DNA of 64,000 bases from Emcibacter sp. (GCA_021774785.1 JAJFIQ010000023.1:62001-126000); one strand, 5' to 3'; shown: positions 49,372 through 56,876, counted from the stretch's first letter. Translations and numbers: made by a program. The notes: generated by a model not told the origin, from the letters alone.

Positions 49372-49827
49372 TCACTCTCCGCCAGTTTTGCTCTGTTCTT
49401 CGTTTGCCAGTTTAAGCAATACATCCGCATGGCATGGCTGATCGATACGACACCAGCAAGCAAGGTCTTTGCCACGCAATTCTGTTATGTCGGCATAAGA
49501 TAAATACCCCCCATAATTCAAAGTAGATCGGAACCGCTCAACTGCTTCTATCGGGTTTTCAGGGCATGAAAACGGATTGCCCCACTTTGTCGGGCGGCCC
49601 ACATAAACAGTGTTCTCCGGCATCCGCCAGCCTTTGGTTCGCTTGCGCTGGATACGTTTAGGTTTTTCTTTCCATTCTTCAATAATGGCTGTCAGTTCTG
49701 AATCGCCCACCTCATCCAACCCATCACAGCAATCCCTCATATCCATAAGAATTTTTGATGTGGACCAGTCAGCAAACCCTTCTTGGTTTATTTTGGCATT
49801 ATCAAGCCGATCAAAAATATCATGCAT
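49372..49827 (-). CDS. DUF4326 domain protein
   Basis: 151 residues from the ATG at 49827, which overlaps the DUF5131 stop (TGATG). The DUF4326 core is VYVGRPTKWGNPF near residue 80 through LRGKDLACWCRIDQPCHADVLLKLAN at the end. The late CWC...CHAD cluster looks metal-binding. The N-terminal ~70 residues are phage-specific. The family is common in phages; its biochemical role is not established. Confidence 0.85.
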   Translation of the reverse strand: MHDIFDRLDNAKINQEGFADWSTSKILMDMRDCCDGLDEVGDSELTAIIEEWKEKPKRIQRKRTKGWRMPENTVYVGRPTKWGNPFSCPENPIEAVERFRSTLNYGGYLSYADITELRGKDLACWCRIDQPCHADVLLKLANEEQSKTGGE

Positions 49828-50807
49828 CACACGTCCCCCGGATATTGCTGGATGACTTCGCCGGGCATCATTTGCATGGCCTTCTTTTTGCCTGCTTTTT
49901 TTATAAAGTGGACATGCTGACCATGAAACCCGTGGCCGCCTTCCATATTTATGAAGCGTTCATTATTATTTTTTATTTTTGGGACGTTTCGCCAGTCTGG
50001 GTCATCGTTATCTCGATCATAGACCGATATCCACTCCCCCCATTGCTTAAAGAAATATGCCACTCCTGCGGCTTTGCACTGGTCCCTGAGCGACCTTGCC
50101 CAGTTCGGATGCATTGGTCGGGACTTCGGGCCGGATTCACCGCCTACCACAACCCAGTCAATCCCGCCGACCTCATCTAGTTCTCGATCAGGGAGCCATT
50201 CCCATAAATCAATGGTGCCTAGCAAAGGTTCCGCGCTTATCCATCGGAGAGCAGCGGGGGTATCGAAGAGATAAGGGATGCGTTCGTCTGCTGTTTTCTG
50301 GTCTTCCACGGACACGCCAAGCCAGACATTTTTGAAGGGCCAAGAAAACATAGGGGTCTCATTATTTGGAGCATAAATCCATTGACCCGCCATATAGATA
50401 TTCTTCTTTCTGGAATTTATGTAATCCCTCATCCTCTCAGGCCGCTTGGTGAGTATCTGGAATGTGTGCTGTGGACAAAGCCCCATAACAGCAAAGACCT
50501 GATCAATCCATTCGTCTTTGACATTCTCATGAAACAAGTCTGACATGCTGTTAACGAAGATCCGGCGGGGCTTTTTCCATAATAGAGGGTTTAACAGCGC
50601 ATTCCCATCAAAGTTGATCTTGCCCGTCCAGATGGTCCGGTTGCCTGATTTGCGGGTGGTTCCCTGATATTTAGGCAATCCCATAGCTTCGAGCCGGTGG
50701 GCCATCGTCATGGCATAACAGTTATCACAACCGGATGATTTGATAGAGCACCCGGCAATGGGATTCCAGACTTCATCTGTCCATTCGATTTTGGTTTTGT
50801 CGCTCAT
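49827..50807 (-). CDS. DUF5131 (phage Gp37/Gp68) family protein
   Basis: 326 residues beginning KTKIEWTDEVWNPIAGCSIKSSGCDNCYAMTMAHRLEA. The CxxxxSGCxxC cysteine cluster near residues 20-32 and the following barrel-like segments (VFVNSMSDLFHE-type, FQILTKRPERM, VWLGVSVEDQKTADERI, RWISAEPLLG, WVVVGGESG) are standard for the family and resemble a radical-SAM protein. What it modifies is unknown. It lies in the leftward operon between a 52-residue gene and DUF4326. Confidence 0.88.
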   Translation of the reverse strand: MSDKTKIEWTDEVWNPIAGCSIKSSGCDNCYAMTMAHRLEAMGLPKYQGTTRKSGNRTIWTGKINFDGNALLNPLLWKKPRRIFVNSMSDLFHENVKDEWIDQVFAVMGLCPQHTFQILTKRPERMRDYINSRKKNIYMAGQWIYAPNNETPMFSWPFKNVWLGVSVEDQKTADERIPYLFDTPAALRWISAEPLLGTIDLWEWLPDRELDEVGGIDWVVVGGESGPKSRPMHPNWARSLRDQCKAAGVAYFFKQWGEWISVYDRDNDDPDWRNVPKIKNNNERFINMEGGHGFHGQHVHFIKKAGKKKAMQMMPGEVIQQYPGDV

Positions 50808-50962
50808 AATTTTTGCTCCAATTGATCTATAACTCTGTAACCTCGATCTTGGACAACAGGCTTATCTTTTATCTCATTAACCCATTTAAGGGCGGCTTGC
50901 TGGTCCCACACATATGCAGTGACTACACCGCTTTCTATAAGGATATAAATATAATTGCTCAT
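50804..50962 (-). CDS. unknown 52-residue phage protein
   Basis: Starts MSNYIYILIESGVVTAYVWD and ends DQLEQKL. It is joined by ATGA overlaps to both neighbours, which is the main reason to accept it. The N-terminal strands (IYILIESGVVTAYVW) and helix (AALKWVNEIK) look like a small alpha/beta protein. No family recognised. Confidence 0.7.
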   Translation of the reverse strand: MSNYIYILIESGVVTAYVWDQQAALKWVNEIKDKPVVQDRGYRVIDQLEQKL

Positions 50963-51126
50963 AAGTTTCGCTCCAATTCCGCAACGCGCTTTTCCAGTTC
51001 CGTTATCCGCCGATCTTGTTCCTGCTCAGGCATCCAGATAGGTCCAGATACCTGAACTCCCTGATCGGGCAAATCAGATTCTATGGTTTTAAATATCTTT
51101 GCATCTAGGGGTGATGTATCACTCAT
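50959..51126 (-). CDS. unknown 55-residue coiled-coil phage protein
   Basis: Starts at MSDTSPLDAKIFK (51126) with AAAGGA upstream. The C-terminal PEQEQDRRITELEKRVAELERNL stretch is a clear heptad coiled coil. ATGA overlap with the next gene. Confidence 0.7.
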   Translation of the reverse strand: MSDTSPLDAKIFKTIESDLPDQGVQVSGPIWMPEQEQDRRITELEKRVAELERNL

Positions 51127-51137
51127 GGTTTTTCCTT

Positions 51138-51734
51138 TCACACAAAGAAGTCTTCCCAATCAATGGCCGTAATAGGCCTTGCTCCCTCACTATCTTTCCC
51201 ACAAATTTCAATGTAATTATGGCCGTTATCATCCAGATGCATAGCATCATCCCCGTCCCACTCCGGCGACATCGGACCTAAATAAGTGTGGGAGATTGAC
51301 AGATCATCAAAATCTTGTATGTGGTTAGCCTCGATCGCCTCACGGACTAGCTCCATTACATCTTCATCCGCCTTTACCGCCGTCTTGAAATCACTAATAT
51401 CAATATGCCCTTCAGCGTAACTGATCATAGGGCCGGCATCTTCCCAACTTGCTGTTTTTATTTTCATACGCGTGGTTTCTCCGAGTATCCGGCGGACTTC
51501 CTGACATGATTTATCAAGCTCTATAAAATCTTCGCTGTCATGCAGTTCACAATAGAGATCATATAGGGTTTTCAATGCATTATGAGTGTTGTCAATTTCC
51601 CTGTGGAGTCTGCCAAGCTGCAACCTCAACCCTTCCATGCACTGCTGGTCTTTCAGACGGGCGAGGGCGTGTTCTCGAAGGTTGGCGGAATCAGCCAGTG
51701 CGATAATGTCGGCTTCTTTGAAGGGGTTGTTCAT
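51138..51734 (-). CDS. unknown 198-residue acidic phage protein
   Basis: Not recognised. It has a helical, probably coiled N-terminal ~90 residues (LREHALARLKDQQCMEGLRLQLGRLHREIDNTHNALKTLYDLY) and an acidic C-terminal half with several Asp-rich stretches (WDGDDAMHLDDNGHN). It overlaps the methyltransferase stop by 4 bases and so is translationally coupled to it. Confidence 0.75.
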   Translation of the reverse strand: MNNPFKEADIIALADSANLREHALARLKDQQCMEGLRLQLGRLHREIDNTHNALKTLYDLYCELHDSEDFIELDKSCQEVRRILGETTRMKIKTASWEDAGPMISYAEGHIDISDFKTAVKADEDVMELVREAIEANHIQDFDDLSISHTYLGPMSPEWDGDDAMHLDDNGHNYIEICGKDSEGARPITAIDWEDFFV

Positions 51735-52783
51735 GCTGCTTCTTTCATGCTGTTTGTTATGGCGCGGCCTAATATCTCCGCTATTTGTGGGACAATGGCG
51801 TTGCCTAGTCCTTTAAGTCGGTCCACCCGCTTGGGTATTTTGCTTGCTACTCTGGGGATTCCATCGTCTCTAAATTGGTCCAATTCTCTGGATACCCCAT
51901 TAGAATTTCCACCCACACCGGATTTAGTTGTCCAGACCCTTCCAACGCTTGCATCTTGTGATCCAACCTGTCGTTGGCCCTGCTCCGGCCATTCTTGCGG
52001 GTCAGTGTCGCTGGACTGCTGCCCTTGTGCATTGAGGCTGTCGGGGTTGGGAAAAGGTTGTATCCTTCCGTCTTTGCCACGGCATCGTTTAGATTTTGAC
52101 TTCTTTTCGGATCTTCTGTCCTGTGACCTTCGTCCGTCCTGAAGTCCCTTGCTTGAGGGGTCGGCCATAGATTGAATTTCGCTATAGATTGTAAACTGTT
52201 CGGCTTGTTTCCTGTGCGATCGCCGAGCCTTTTTGCTTGATCCTTGGGATGCTCTATTATCTCTATCGCCCGTGGCGTTGGATATAGACAAGGATTGCTC
52301 ACCTGTGTGCGCCACAATCCAGACCCTATCCCTTCTGTGTTTGGCGTCGACGGCGCAAGCTGGAATAATAAACGTCCTTGTTCCGTAACCTTCACTTTCC
52401 AAGTCAGCAAGCACGTCATCGAGGCCCATATTGATGTGTCCAGCAACATTTTCTCCAATAACCCAAGTGGGCCGGTGTTTTTTGATGAGATCAAACATAG
52501 CCGGCCAGAGGTGGCGGTCATCTTCCGCGCCTTTTCGCTTCCCTGCCATACTGAAAGGCTGACAGGGGTATCCTCCGGTAATAATGTCAACTGATCCGTC
52601 ATGCTCTAAAGTCCTTATATCGTCATAAATTGGTACTTCTGGAAAATTCTTGTGCAACACCTTCTGGCAATATGGGTCGATCTCGCAAAATCCCACAGTT
52701 TCAAAGCCGCCGGCCCATTTCAGGCCAAGGGCGAAGCCGCCGATGCCACTAAAAAGATCAAGATGTTTTAAAGGTTTATTCAT
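51731..52783 (-). CDS. dcm: C5-cytosine DNA methyltransferase, phage type
   Basis: 350 residues. Motif I is LDLFSGIGGFALGLKWAG (residues 8-25), motif IV GGYPCQPFSMAGKRKG with catalytic Cys (~74), motif VI GENVAGH, motif VIII RDRVWIVAH and motif X RLKGLGNAIVPQIAEILGRAI. The part between motifs VIII and X (about 160-300), where the target recognition domain should be, is hydrophilic and low complexity, and it coincides with a second open frame. No restriction enzyme is adjacent, so it is an orphan methyltransferase, probably protecting phage DNA. Confidence 0.93.
   Translation of the reverse strand: MNKPLKHLDLFSGIGGFALGLKWAGGFETVGFCEIDPYCQKVLHKNFPEVPIYDDIRTLEHDGSVDIITGGYPCQPFSMAGKRKGAEDDRHLWPAMFDLIKKHRPTWVIGENVAGHINMGLDDVLADLESEGYGTRTFIIPACAVDAKHRRDRVWIVAHTGEQSLSISNATGDRDNRASQGSSKKARRSHRKQAEQFTIYSEIQSMADPSSKGLQDGRRSQDRRSEKKSKSKRCRGKDGRIQPFPNPDSLNAQGQQSSDTDPQEWPEQGQRQVGSQDASVGRVWTTKSGVGGNSNGVSRELDQFRDDGIPRVASKIPKRVDRLKGLGNAIVPQIAEILGRAITNSMKEAA
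51847..52602 (-). CDS. overlapping gene inside dcm, 251 residues
   Basis: Lies wholly within dcm on the same strand, shifted by one base. AAGGA stands nine bases before its ATG. The product does not look like a random frame. It has SGRLCLISSKNTGPLGLLEK, LLTWKVKVTEQGRLLFQLAP, three aromatic-PTP-x-A repeats (YPTPRA 107, WPTPQA 146, FPTPTA 184) and ends with LNPVWVEILMGYPENWT. From memory, proteins with these features recur next to or inside phage dcm genes, sometimes labelled methyltransferase. Function unknown; it may be a partner or inhibitor of Dcm. The alternative is a by-product of Dcm's biased composition. Confidence 0.6.
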   Translation of the reverse strand: MTDQLTLLPEDTPVSLSVWQGSEKARKMTATSGRLCLISSKNTGPLGLLEKMLLDTSIWASMTCLLTWKVKVTEQGRLLFQLAPSTPNTEGIGSGLWRTQVSNPCLYPTPRAIEIIEHPKDQAKRLGDRTGNKPNSLQSIAKFNLWPTPQARDFRTDEGHRTEDPKRSQNLNDAVAKTEGYNLFPTPTASMHKGSSPATLTRKNGRSRANDRLDHKMQALEGSGQLNPVWVEILMGYPENWTNLETMESPE

Positions 52784-52867
52784 ATCTATCCTTCAAGTGA
52801 GGTGTACGGCCTATCCGGCTCGACCGTACAGAGGTGCGTGGTGGGAATATGGACACGCGGGGCGGAA

Positions 52868-53296
52868 TCAGCCGAATTGCTGTATGAGTTCAATCTCAAA
52901 TTCCTCTCCAAAGCCAAAATGCTTTAAAATCACATCTAAGGCCGTGGAATATAGCTTTTCAAATTCTTCCTGGGACATTTTTGCAAAGCTGATTGTTTTT
53001 GATTTCAGACCCTTTCTGCCGTTCAAAAGGCAGATCACTTCATAGTGCCCGGCGGCAATCTGAACGGCTTCTCTCAGGTTTTCCATAGTGGGATATTCCG
53101 CGTTAAACTTCTCAGGCATATTCTGGTGGGCAATATTCAACATGCCGAAATATTTTTTGTGGAACTCATAATTTCTACGCTTCCTAAAATCCGCATAGAC
53201 AACAACACCCGTCTTTTGTTTGACCGCCCATTCTGCGGCTTCTTGATCTGCGGGCTGAAAAGACCCATCATATTGCTTTTTCAAGTGAACTAACAT
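52868..53296 (-). CDS. DUF1367 family phage protein
   Basis: 142 residues: LVHLKKQYDGSFQPADQEAAEWAVKQKTGVVVYADFRKRRNYEFHKKYFGMLNIA matches the DUF1367 pattern of lambdoid recombination/replication regions. Function is unassigned. It overlaps the HNH gene start and lies 84 bases before dcm. Confidence 0.8.
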   Translation of the reverse strand: MLVHLKKQYDGSFQPADQEAAEWAVKQKTGVVVYADFRKRRNYEFHKKYFGMLNIAHQNMPEKFNAEYPTMENLREAVQIAAGHYEVICLLNGRKGLKSKTISFAKMSQEEFEKLYSTALDVILKHFGFGEEFEIELIQQFG

Positions 53297-53625
53297 GGAT
53301 CAAGCCCCAATTCTTGTGATTGTTTGGTTAATTCTGTTGCCGCGTTTACCTCCTCAATCTTGCGCCAGAGGTCTTGAGCTACCTTGATCGCGGTCTTGGC
53401 CCCTTCGACACCGAAAAACTTAACTTCGCTCCCTGCGGCGTGCAAAGCACCGTGGCAAAGACAGCAAAGCGGTATAGTCCAATTATCACCTAATTTTAGC
53501 CCTGTGCCTTTTTTCTGGTCAGGGCATTTAAGCAAGTGATGTGGAATAACGCCGTAATCCGTCCTGCAATTCAGGCAGTCGTGTGACCGGACACATTCCA
53601 GATGTTGTTTGTCCCGTATTCTCAT
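53290..53625 (-). CDS. HNH/DUF968-like zinc-binding nuclease
   Basis: 111 residues. HDCLNCRTDYGVIPHHLLKC and TIPLCCLCHGALHAAG provide a Cys/His zinc site of the kind found in Ref-like and DUF968 phage nucleases (CxxC, HH, CxxCHxxLH). Adjacent to the ERF gene with an ATGA overlap, it is likely part of the phage recombination module. Confidence 0.75.
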   Translation of the reverse strand: MRIRDKQHLECVRSHDCLNCRTDYGVIPHHLLKCPDQKKGTGLKLGDNWTIPLCCLCHGALHAAGSEVKFFGVEGAKTAIKVAQDLWRKIEEVNAATELTKQSQELGLDPC

Positions 53626-54323
53626 TGCGCGGCTTGCTCCGCACCTGTTGGCTGATCAACTGGCGGTAGGACGAACGGATCATCGCCGGGGAATGAGCCT
53701 ATGCGGATTGTTGCCTCTGATTTTGCCTTTAAAGCAGCAGTGTGCCATTTCGGAGCGTCTTTCTTAGCTTGATTGAGGGCCGCCTTATTGTCTATAAATA
53801 GACTATCAAGGAATTCGAGGGTATCTTTTGGGCCCAATTTCTTTAGTTCGTTTGCTAAATTAGTTAATGCCCGCGCTAAAGAAATTCTATCTAATGGCCC
53901 GTGCCATTGGTCAGTATTATCGTTTTTTGGTGTGGCTTGTTGTTTTTTTTGTTCCGCATTATTCCCGTCATCATCTTCATCCGCGCAAATCCCGCAAATT
54001 GATGACCACGCATATCTTCTGGCGTAGGTAAGCTCTGAGCCAAGCTTTTGTGGAGTAAGTCCCGATGGAAGCGGATACTCACTTCGGGCAACTACGTCCC
54101 CTGTTTTATGGACAATTTGCGTAATTAGAATAAAAATACCATCCTGCATGGTTGGATTTTGAATAATCGCAAAACCATATTTGTTTAAAGCTGGCAAAGT
54201 TGCGGCCCGAACAGCCGTTAAATCCGCATATTTTGATTTAAAGTGCGGATTAATCCTATTTAATTCGGCGTTTTTCATTTCTGATTGTGCCAATGCAAAA
54301 TCTGCATAACTGTTATCTGTCAT
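53622..54323 (-). CDS. erf: ERF family single-strand annealing recombinase
   Basis: 233 residues. The N-terminal ERF domain is clear: FALAQSEMKNAELNRINPHFKSKYADLTAVRAATLPALNKYGFAIIQ, then LPSGLTPQKLGSELTYARRYAWSSICGICADEDDDGN. The C-terminal part is variable. It anneals single-stranded DNA during phage recombination and is a frequent partner of the neighbouring unknown 235-residue gene. Confidence 0.93.
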   Translation of the reverse strand: MTDNSYADFALAQSEMKNAELNRINPHFKSKYADLTAVRAATLPALNKYGFAIIQNPTMQDGIFILITQIVHKTGDVVARSEYPLPSGLTPQKLGSELTYARRYAWSSICGICADEDDDGNNAEQKKQQATPKNDNTDQWHGPLDRISLARALTNLANELKKLGPKDTLEFLDSLFIDNKAALNQAKKDAPKWHTAALKAKSEATIRIGSFPGDDPFVLPPVDQPTGAEQAAQ

Positions 54324-55027
54324 TTTGCTACTTTCTTTGAATTAATTTCACAGCCGGGGATAGTCCGGATCCCGGCCCTTACGTCTGTTTCTGCAAGGCC
54401 GCGCACGAAAGCGACCATATCATTAGGCCTTGTCTGATAATAATGGCGCAAACAGGCGGCGGGGTCGGTTATGGTGGTTTCCCAGACGGTGCGCATACCC
54501 TTGACATTATCCTTGGCGATTGCCTTTGCTTTGGCCTTGGCTTTATTCGCTTCAACAATCAGCTTTTCGGCTTCCTCCCGTTCTTCAAGATTTGCCGCTC
54601 TGATAGCTTCCTGTGCCTCGCGTTCTTTGGCCTCGGCTATTTCACGGGCTTTACGGGCCTCCTCATCCTTTATGGCTTGGAGCTTCTGATTCCAAGGTGT
54701 AAGCGTATCCTGACAGGCAGACATAGCCAGAACAGCCTTTCCCGTGGTTACCTTGGTCTTGGCTATCAATGGGGCATATTTGGCTTGGATCGCTTTCTTG
54801 CCCTCATCAAACGGAGTATTTTCGTAAATCCGATGTTCTTCGGCCTTTCTTGCGGCAGCTTTAATCATGGCAAGCAGTTTGGTTATCTGGTCAGCTTGGC
54901 CCTGTGTGGTGATCGGATCGCCATCTATCCACAGCTTTGCTTCATCATACAGATCATTAATTTCACCGGATATGATGGTAAATTCATCCGGTGGGTTGTT
55001 ATCGCCTATGGTTGCTACTTCGCTCAT
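54320..55027 (-). CDS. phage recombination-region coiled-coil protein
   Basis: 235 residues, function not assigned. After an N-terminal NNPPDEFTIISGEINDLYDEAKLWIDG block comes a long charged helix (residues ~125-180, EEARKAREIAEAKEREAQEA) and a C-terminal domain with ITDPAACLRHYYQTRPNDMVAFVRGLAETDVRAGIRTIPGC. Proteins of this shape are common just upstream of erf in phages. ATGA overlaps on both sides. Confidence 0.78.
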   Translation of the reverse strand: MSEVATIGDNNPPDEFTIISGEINDLYDEAKLWIDGDPITTQGQADQITKLLAMIKAAARKAEEHRIYENTPFDEGKKAIQAKYAPLIAKTKVTTGKAVLAMSACQDTLTPWNQKLQAIKDEEARKAREIAEAKEREAQEAIRAANLEEREEAEKLIVEANKAKAKAKAIAKDNVKGMRTVWETTITDPAACLRHYYQTRPNDMVAFVRGLAETDVRAGIRTIPGCEINSKKVAK

Positions 55028-55167
55028 TTGTTTCTTGCCTCAATAATGGTTTGTTCAAGCGGCAATGTGACAGCCAAAGCCATCCACATAAAACCGTAAA
55101 TATATGTAGTCACCAGTACGGTATAGATCAGGTCGCGTATGTGGAACTTGACGCCGTATATAATCAT
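55024..55167 (-). CDS. unknown 47-residue membrane peptide
   Basis: MIIYGVKFHIRDLIYTVLVTTYIYGFMWMALAVTL-type sequence with one hydrophobic segment. The start at 55167 has AAAGGG eight bases upstream; 55173 is possible. Its TGA overlaps the next ATG. Confidence 0.6.
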   Translation of the reverse strand: MIIYGVKFHIRDLIYTVLVTTYIYGFMWMALAVTLPLEQTIIEARNK

Positions 55168-55172
55168 TTGCA

Positions 55173-55604
55173 TTACCCTTTAAATTTCTGGTTAAATTTC
55201 TTAAATGCGGCTTTTAGCTCTTCGTCGGAATAATTGTTTTTATAGGCAATGTATTTTAAAGCTTGATGTTCGGTACCGAAAAAACAACCGCATGATATTT
55301 TTGTAACTCCTTGATTTTTGAGGATATAGGCAGGTCGGTTGTTACCTCCTATTTTATCTATATATAAAACATCCGTGATGCCGGTGCCTCTCAGATAGAG
55401 GCCGCCACCCACGGACAGGTTATCCGGCAGCTCCGTGATGCCGGTGCCTTTCAGATCGAGGGAGCCACCCACGGACAGGTTATCCGGCAGTTCCGTGATG
55501 CCGGTACCTTTCAGATCGAGGGAGCCACCCACGGACAGGTTATCCGGCAGCTTTTCCCCGGATTTAATAAGTTTAATAAATTCGCTTTGTGTGATTTTAT
55601 TCAT
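55173..55604 (-). CDS. leucine-rich-repeat-like phage protein
   Basis: 143 residues. After a short N-terminus come three 20-residue repeats of LPDNLSVGGSLDLKGTGITE type (residues ~19-78), then YIDKIGGNNRPAYILKNQ and a C-terminal SCGCFFGTEHQALKYIAYKNN domain. Phages and their hosts carry many proteins with this repeat and tail; the function is unknown. The repeats are almost identical at DNA level, so copy number could change. Confidence 0.8.
   Translation of the reverse strand: MNKITQSEFIKLIKSGEKLPDNLSVGGSLDLKGTGITELPDNLSVGGSLDLKGTGITELPDNLSVGGGLYLRGTGITDVLYIDKIGGNNRPAYILKNQGVTKISCGCFFGTEHQALKYIAYKNNYSDEELKAAFKKFNQKFKG
55375..55554 (-). repeat. three 60-base tandem repeats inside the LRR-like gene
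   Basis: The unit boundary GTGATGCCGGT recurs at 55375, 55435 and 55495, exactly 60 bases apart. Units differ by only a few bases; the first (gene-distal) is the most divergent. In frame, so changes in number keep the gene open. Confidence 0.92.
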
Positions 55605-55765
55605 AAGTTTGCCTCTGTTCCTGTTATTTTCTTACACACATGACATGCTTTGACCGCTTGGCGTTCTTCCGGCTTGACAGAAAGGTGGGTGCAGATTCCT
55701 TTGTCGTAAGGATCGGTGCTGTTTTGCAAGCGGATGAGATTTATGATTTGCTTGAGAAGTTTCAT
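55601..55765 (-). CDS. unknown 54-residue protein with possible zinc site
   Basis: MKLLKQIINLIRLQNSTDPY start, then GICTHLSVKPEERQAVKACHVCKK, where CxH and CHxC could bind zinc. ATGA overlaps with both neighbours support translation. Confidence 0.65.
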   Translation of the reverse strand: MKLLKQIINLIRLQNSTDPYDKGICTHLSVKPEERQAVKACHVCKKITGTEANL

Positions 55766-56067
55766 ATCCACAGTACCCCCTCATGCTTGCCATCTTCGAT
55801 TTGATTGACAAAGGCCAAGAAATCAGGACGGGACATGGCTTTGTAAGTGTAGCCGGGGACTGAATAGTAGAAACCTGTTGGGCTTATGGCGCAGTAGTAG
55901 TTCTTTTTAAGCCGTTCTTCACGATCCTCATCAATTAACAACACCAGAATATATCCATAATGGTGGGCTATCGTGTCATAACCATCCCGGAAAGCGGCCT
56001 TAACAGCAATGTCCCGGCTGATATTATTAGTCATAAAATCACTTTGCTCTACAGAGAATAATTCCAT
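55762..56067 (-). CDS. unknown 101-residue phage protein
   Basis: First gene of the long leftward operon, starting after an AGGTGG site. The middle is alpha/beta-like (HHYGYILVLLIDEDREERLKKNYYCAISPTGFYYSVPGYTYKAMSRPDF). Not recognised. An internal ATG at 56034 is a second possible start. Confidence 0.7.
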   Translation of the reverse strand: MELFSVEQSDFMTNNISRDIAVKAAFRDGYDTIAHHYGYILVLLIDEDREERLKKNYYCAISPTGFYYSVPGYTYKAMSRPDFLAFVNQIEDGKHEGVLWI

Positions 56068-56173
56068 ATTTCCACCTCATTACCTCAGTTAAACCAACTC
56101 AGTTTCTTGCGGCTCACATCGACCGGACGTATCGCGGCGGGGGAGTGCTTCAATCTAGGTTGGTGAGATAACT

Positions 56174-56223
56174 GTTGCAAATTTTGACACTATCGTCAAG
56201 TATAAAGTTGCAATATTTGACAT
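56174..56223. promoter_or_regulatory. two phage repressor operators upstream of the leftward operon
   Basis: GTTGCA-N3-TTTGACA occurs at 56174 and again at 56207, 33 bases apart. The first copy runs into TTGACACTATCGTCAA, an imperfect palindrome. The same elements with the same 33-base spacing occur in the cI-cro gap, so this is the likely second CI-controlled promoter region. On the minus strand TTGACG within it could serve as a -35 for the 56067 operon. Confidence 0.75.
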
Positions 56224-56299
56224 ATTTTATTTACAACAGGCGGGATCGGGGGTAAAAGGGTGATGCTAATATAGAGGAATGATCCTGTTAATCTGAATA

Positions 56300-56458
56300 T
56301 CAGGAGGCTGTTATGGTAATGGACGGTGAAAGCCCGTTGTGTTTGCGTCTGAACCAATCCTTAGATCGGTGTAGGACGTAGCGGGGCGGCGGTTCCCCTT
56401 CGCTGTATTCGCCATCGATACGGGCAACTGCCACCAAAAGCCGGGCTTCGTCCTTCAT
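56300..56458 (-). CDS. possible 52-residue protein
   Basis: MKDEARLLVAVARIDGEYSE start with AGAAGA a few bases upstream, ending SITITAS. It lies alone in a 443-base gap between the 113-codon gene and the operator region. No family, and no overlaps with other genes to support it. A 22-codon frame with a GGAGG site at 56313-56381 on the plus strand competes with it. Confidence 0.35.
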   Translation of the reverse strand: MKDEARLLVAVARIDGEYSEGEPPPRYVLHRSKDWFRRKHNGLSPSITITAS

Positions 56459-56510
56459 GGTTCTTCTGAGGAATGCTCCCGGTTTTTGTAGCGGGTGCGG
56501 TGTTGATAAT

Positions 56511-56834
56511 TTAGTATTCGACTATTAACCGCAACCACCTTTTATCTTTCCATCTACTTGATATGGTAAAATCATCAATCTTTGCGCTAAGATTAAAACC
56601 TAGGTTTTTTCGTTTAATGAGGGTTTTGGCAGTGCCAGGCTTTATAAATCCAACATAATCTTCATCTTTGAATATAATGCCAGTAATTATATAAACTTTA
56701 CATATATTTTCATAAGGCACAATTTTACACTTTCCCCCTTTGGTCGCACACGCCGCAACAGTTAATGCTAGATCATCATCATCAAGACCCGCCACATAAA
56801 CCCTTTGATTTTTAGGGGGCTTTTTTTTATTCAT
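56511..56834 (-). CDS. unknown 107-residue protein downstream of cI
   Basis: Starts at MNKKKPPKNQRVYVAGLDDDD (56834; a TTG start at 56852 adds six residues). Basic, with a YVAGLDDDDLALTVAACA block and IITGIIFKDEDYVGFI. Not recognised. It is 42 bases downstream of cI in the same direction and may be expressed in the lysogen, where immunity or conversion genes are commonly found. Confidence 0.65.
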   Translation of the reverse strand: MNKKKPPKNQRVYVAGLDDDDLALTVAACATKGGKCKIVPYENICKVYIITGIIFKDEDYVGFIKPGTAKTLIKRKNLGFNLSAKIDDFTISSRWKDKRWLRLIVEY

Positions 56835-56876
56835 ATTAATAACTGCTTTCAACGATTGCTATTATATCAGTTATAT

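Noticed and set aside
51582-52142. 186-codon plus-strand frame opposite dcm
   Set aside because: Cys/Ser/Leu-rich with no motif or ribosome site, opposite a dense operon. Unlike the same-strand inner frame it shows no repeated conserved-looking blocks.
55375-55554. Possible CRISPR array
   Set aside because: Regular 60-base periodicity, but there are no unique spacers: whole units are repeated and encode a leucine-rich-type protein. No cas genes are present.
56313-56381. 22-codon plus-strand frame with a good GGAGG site
   Set aside because: Too short and without neighbours to support it; it overlaps a competing minus-strand frame. Mentioned in the annotation of that frame only.
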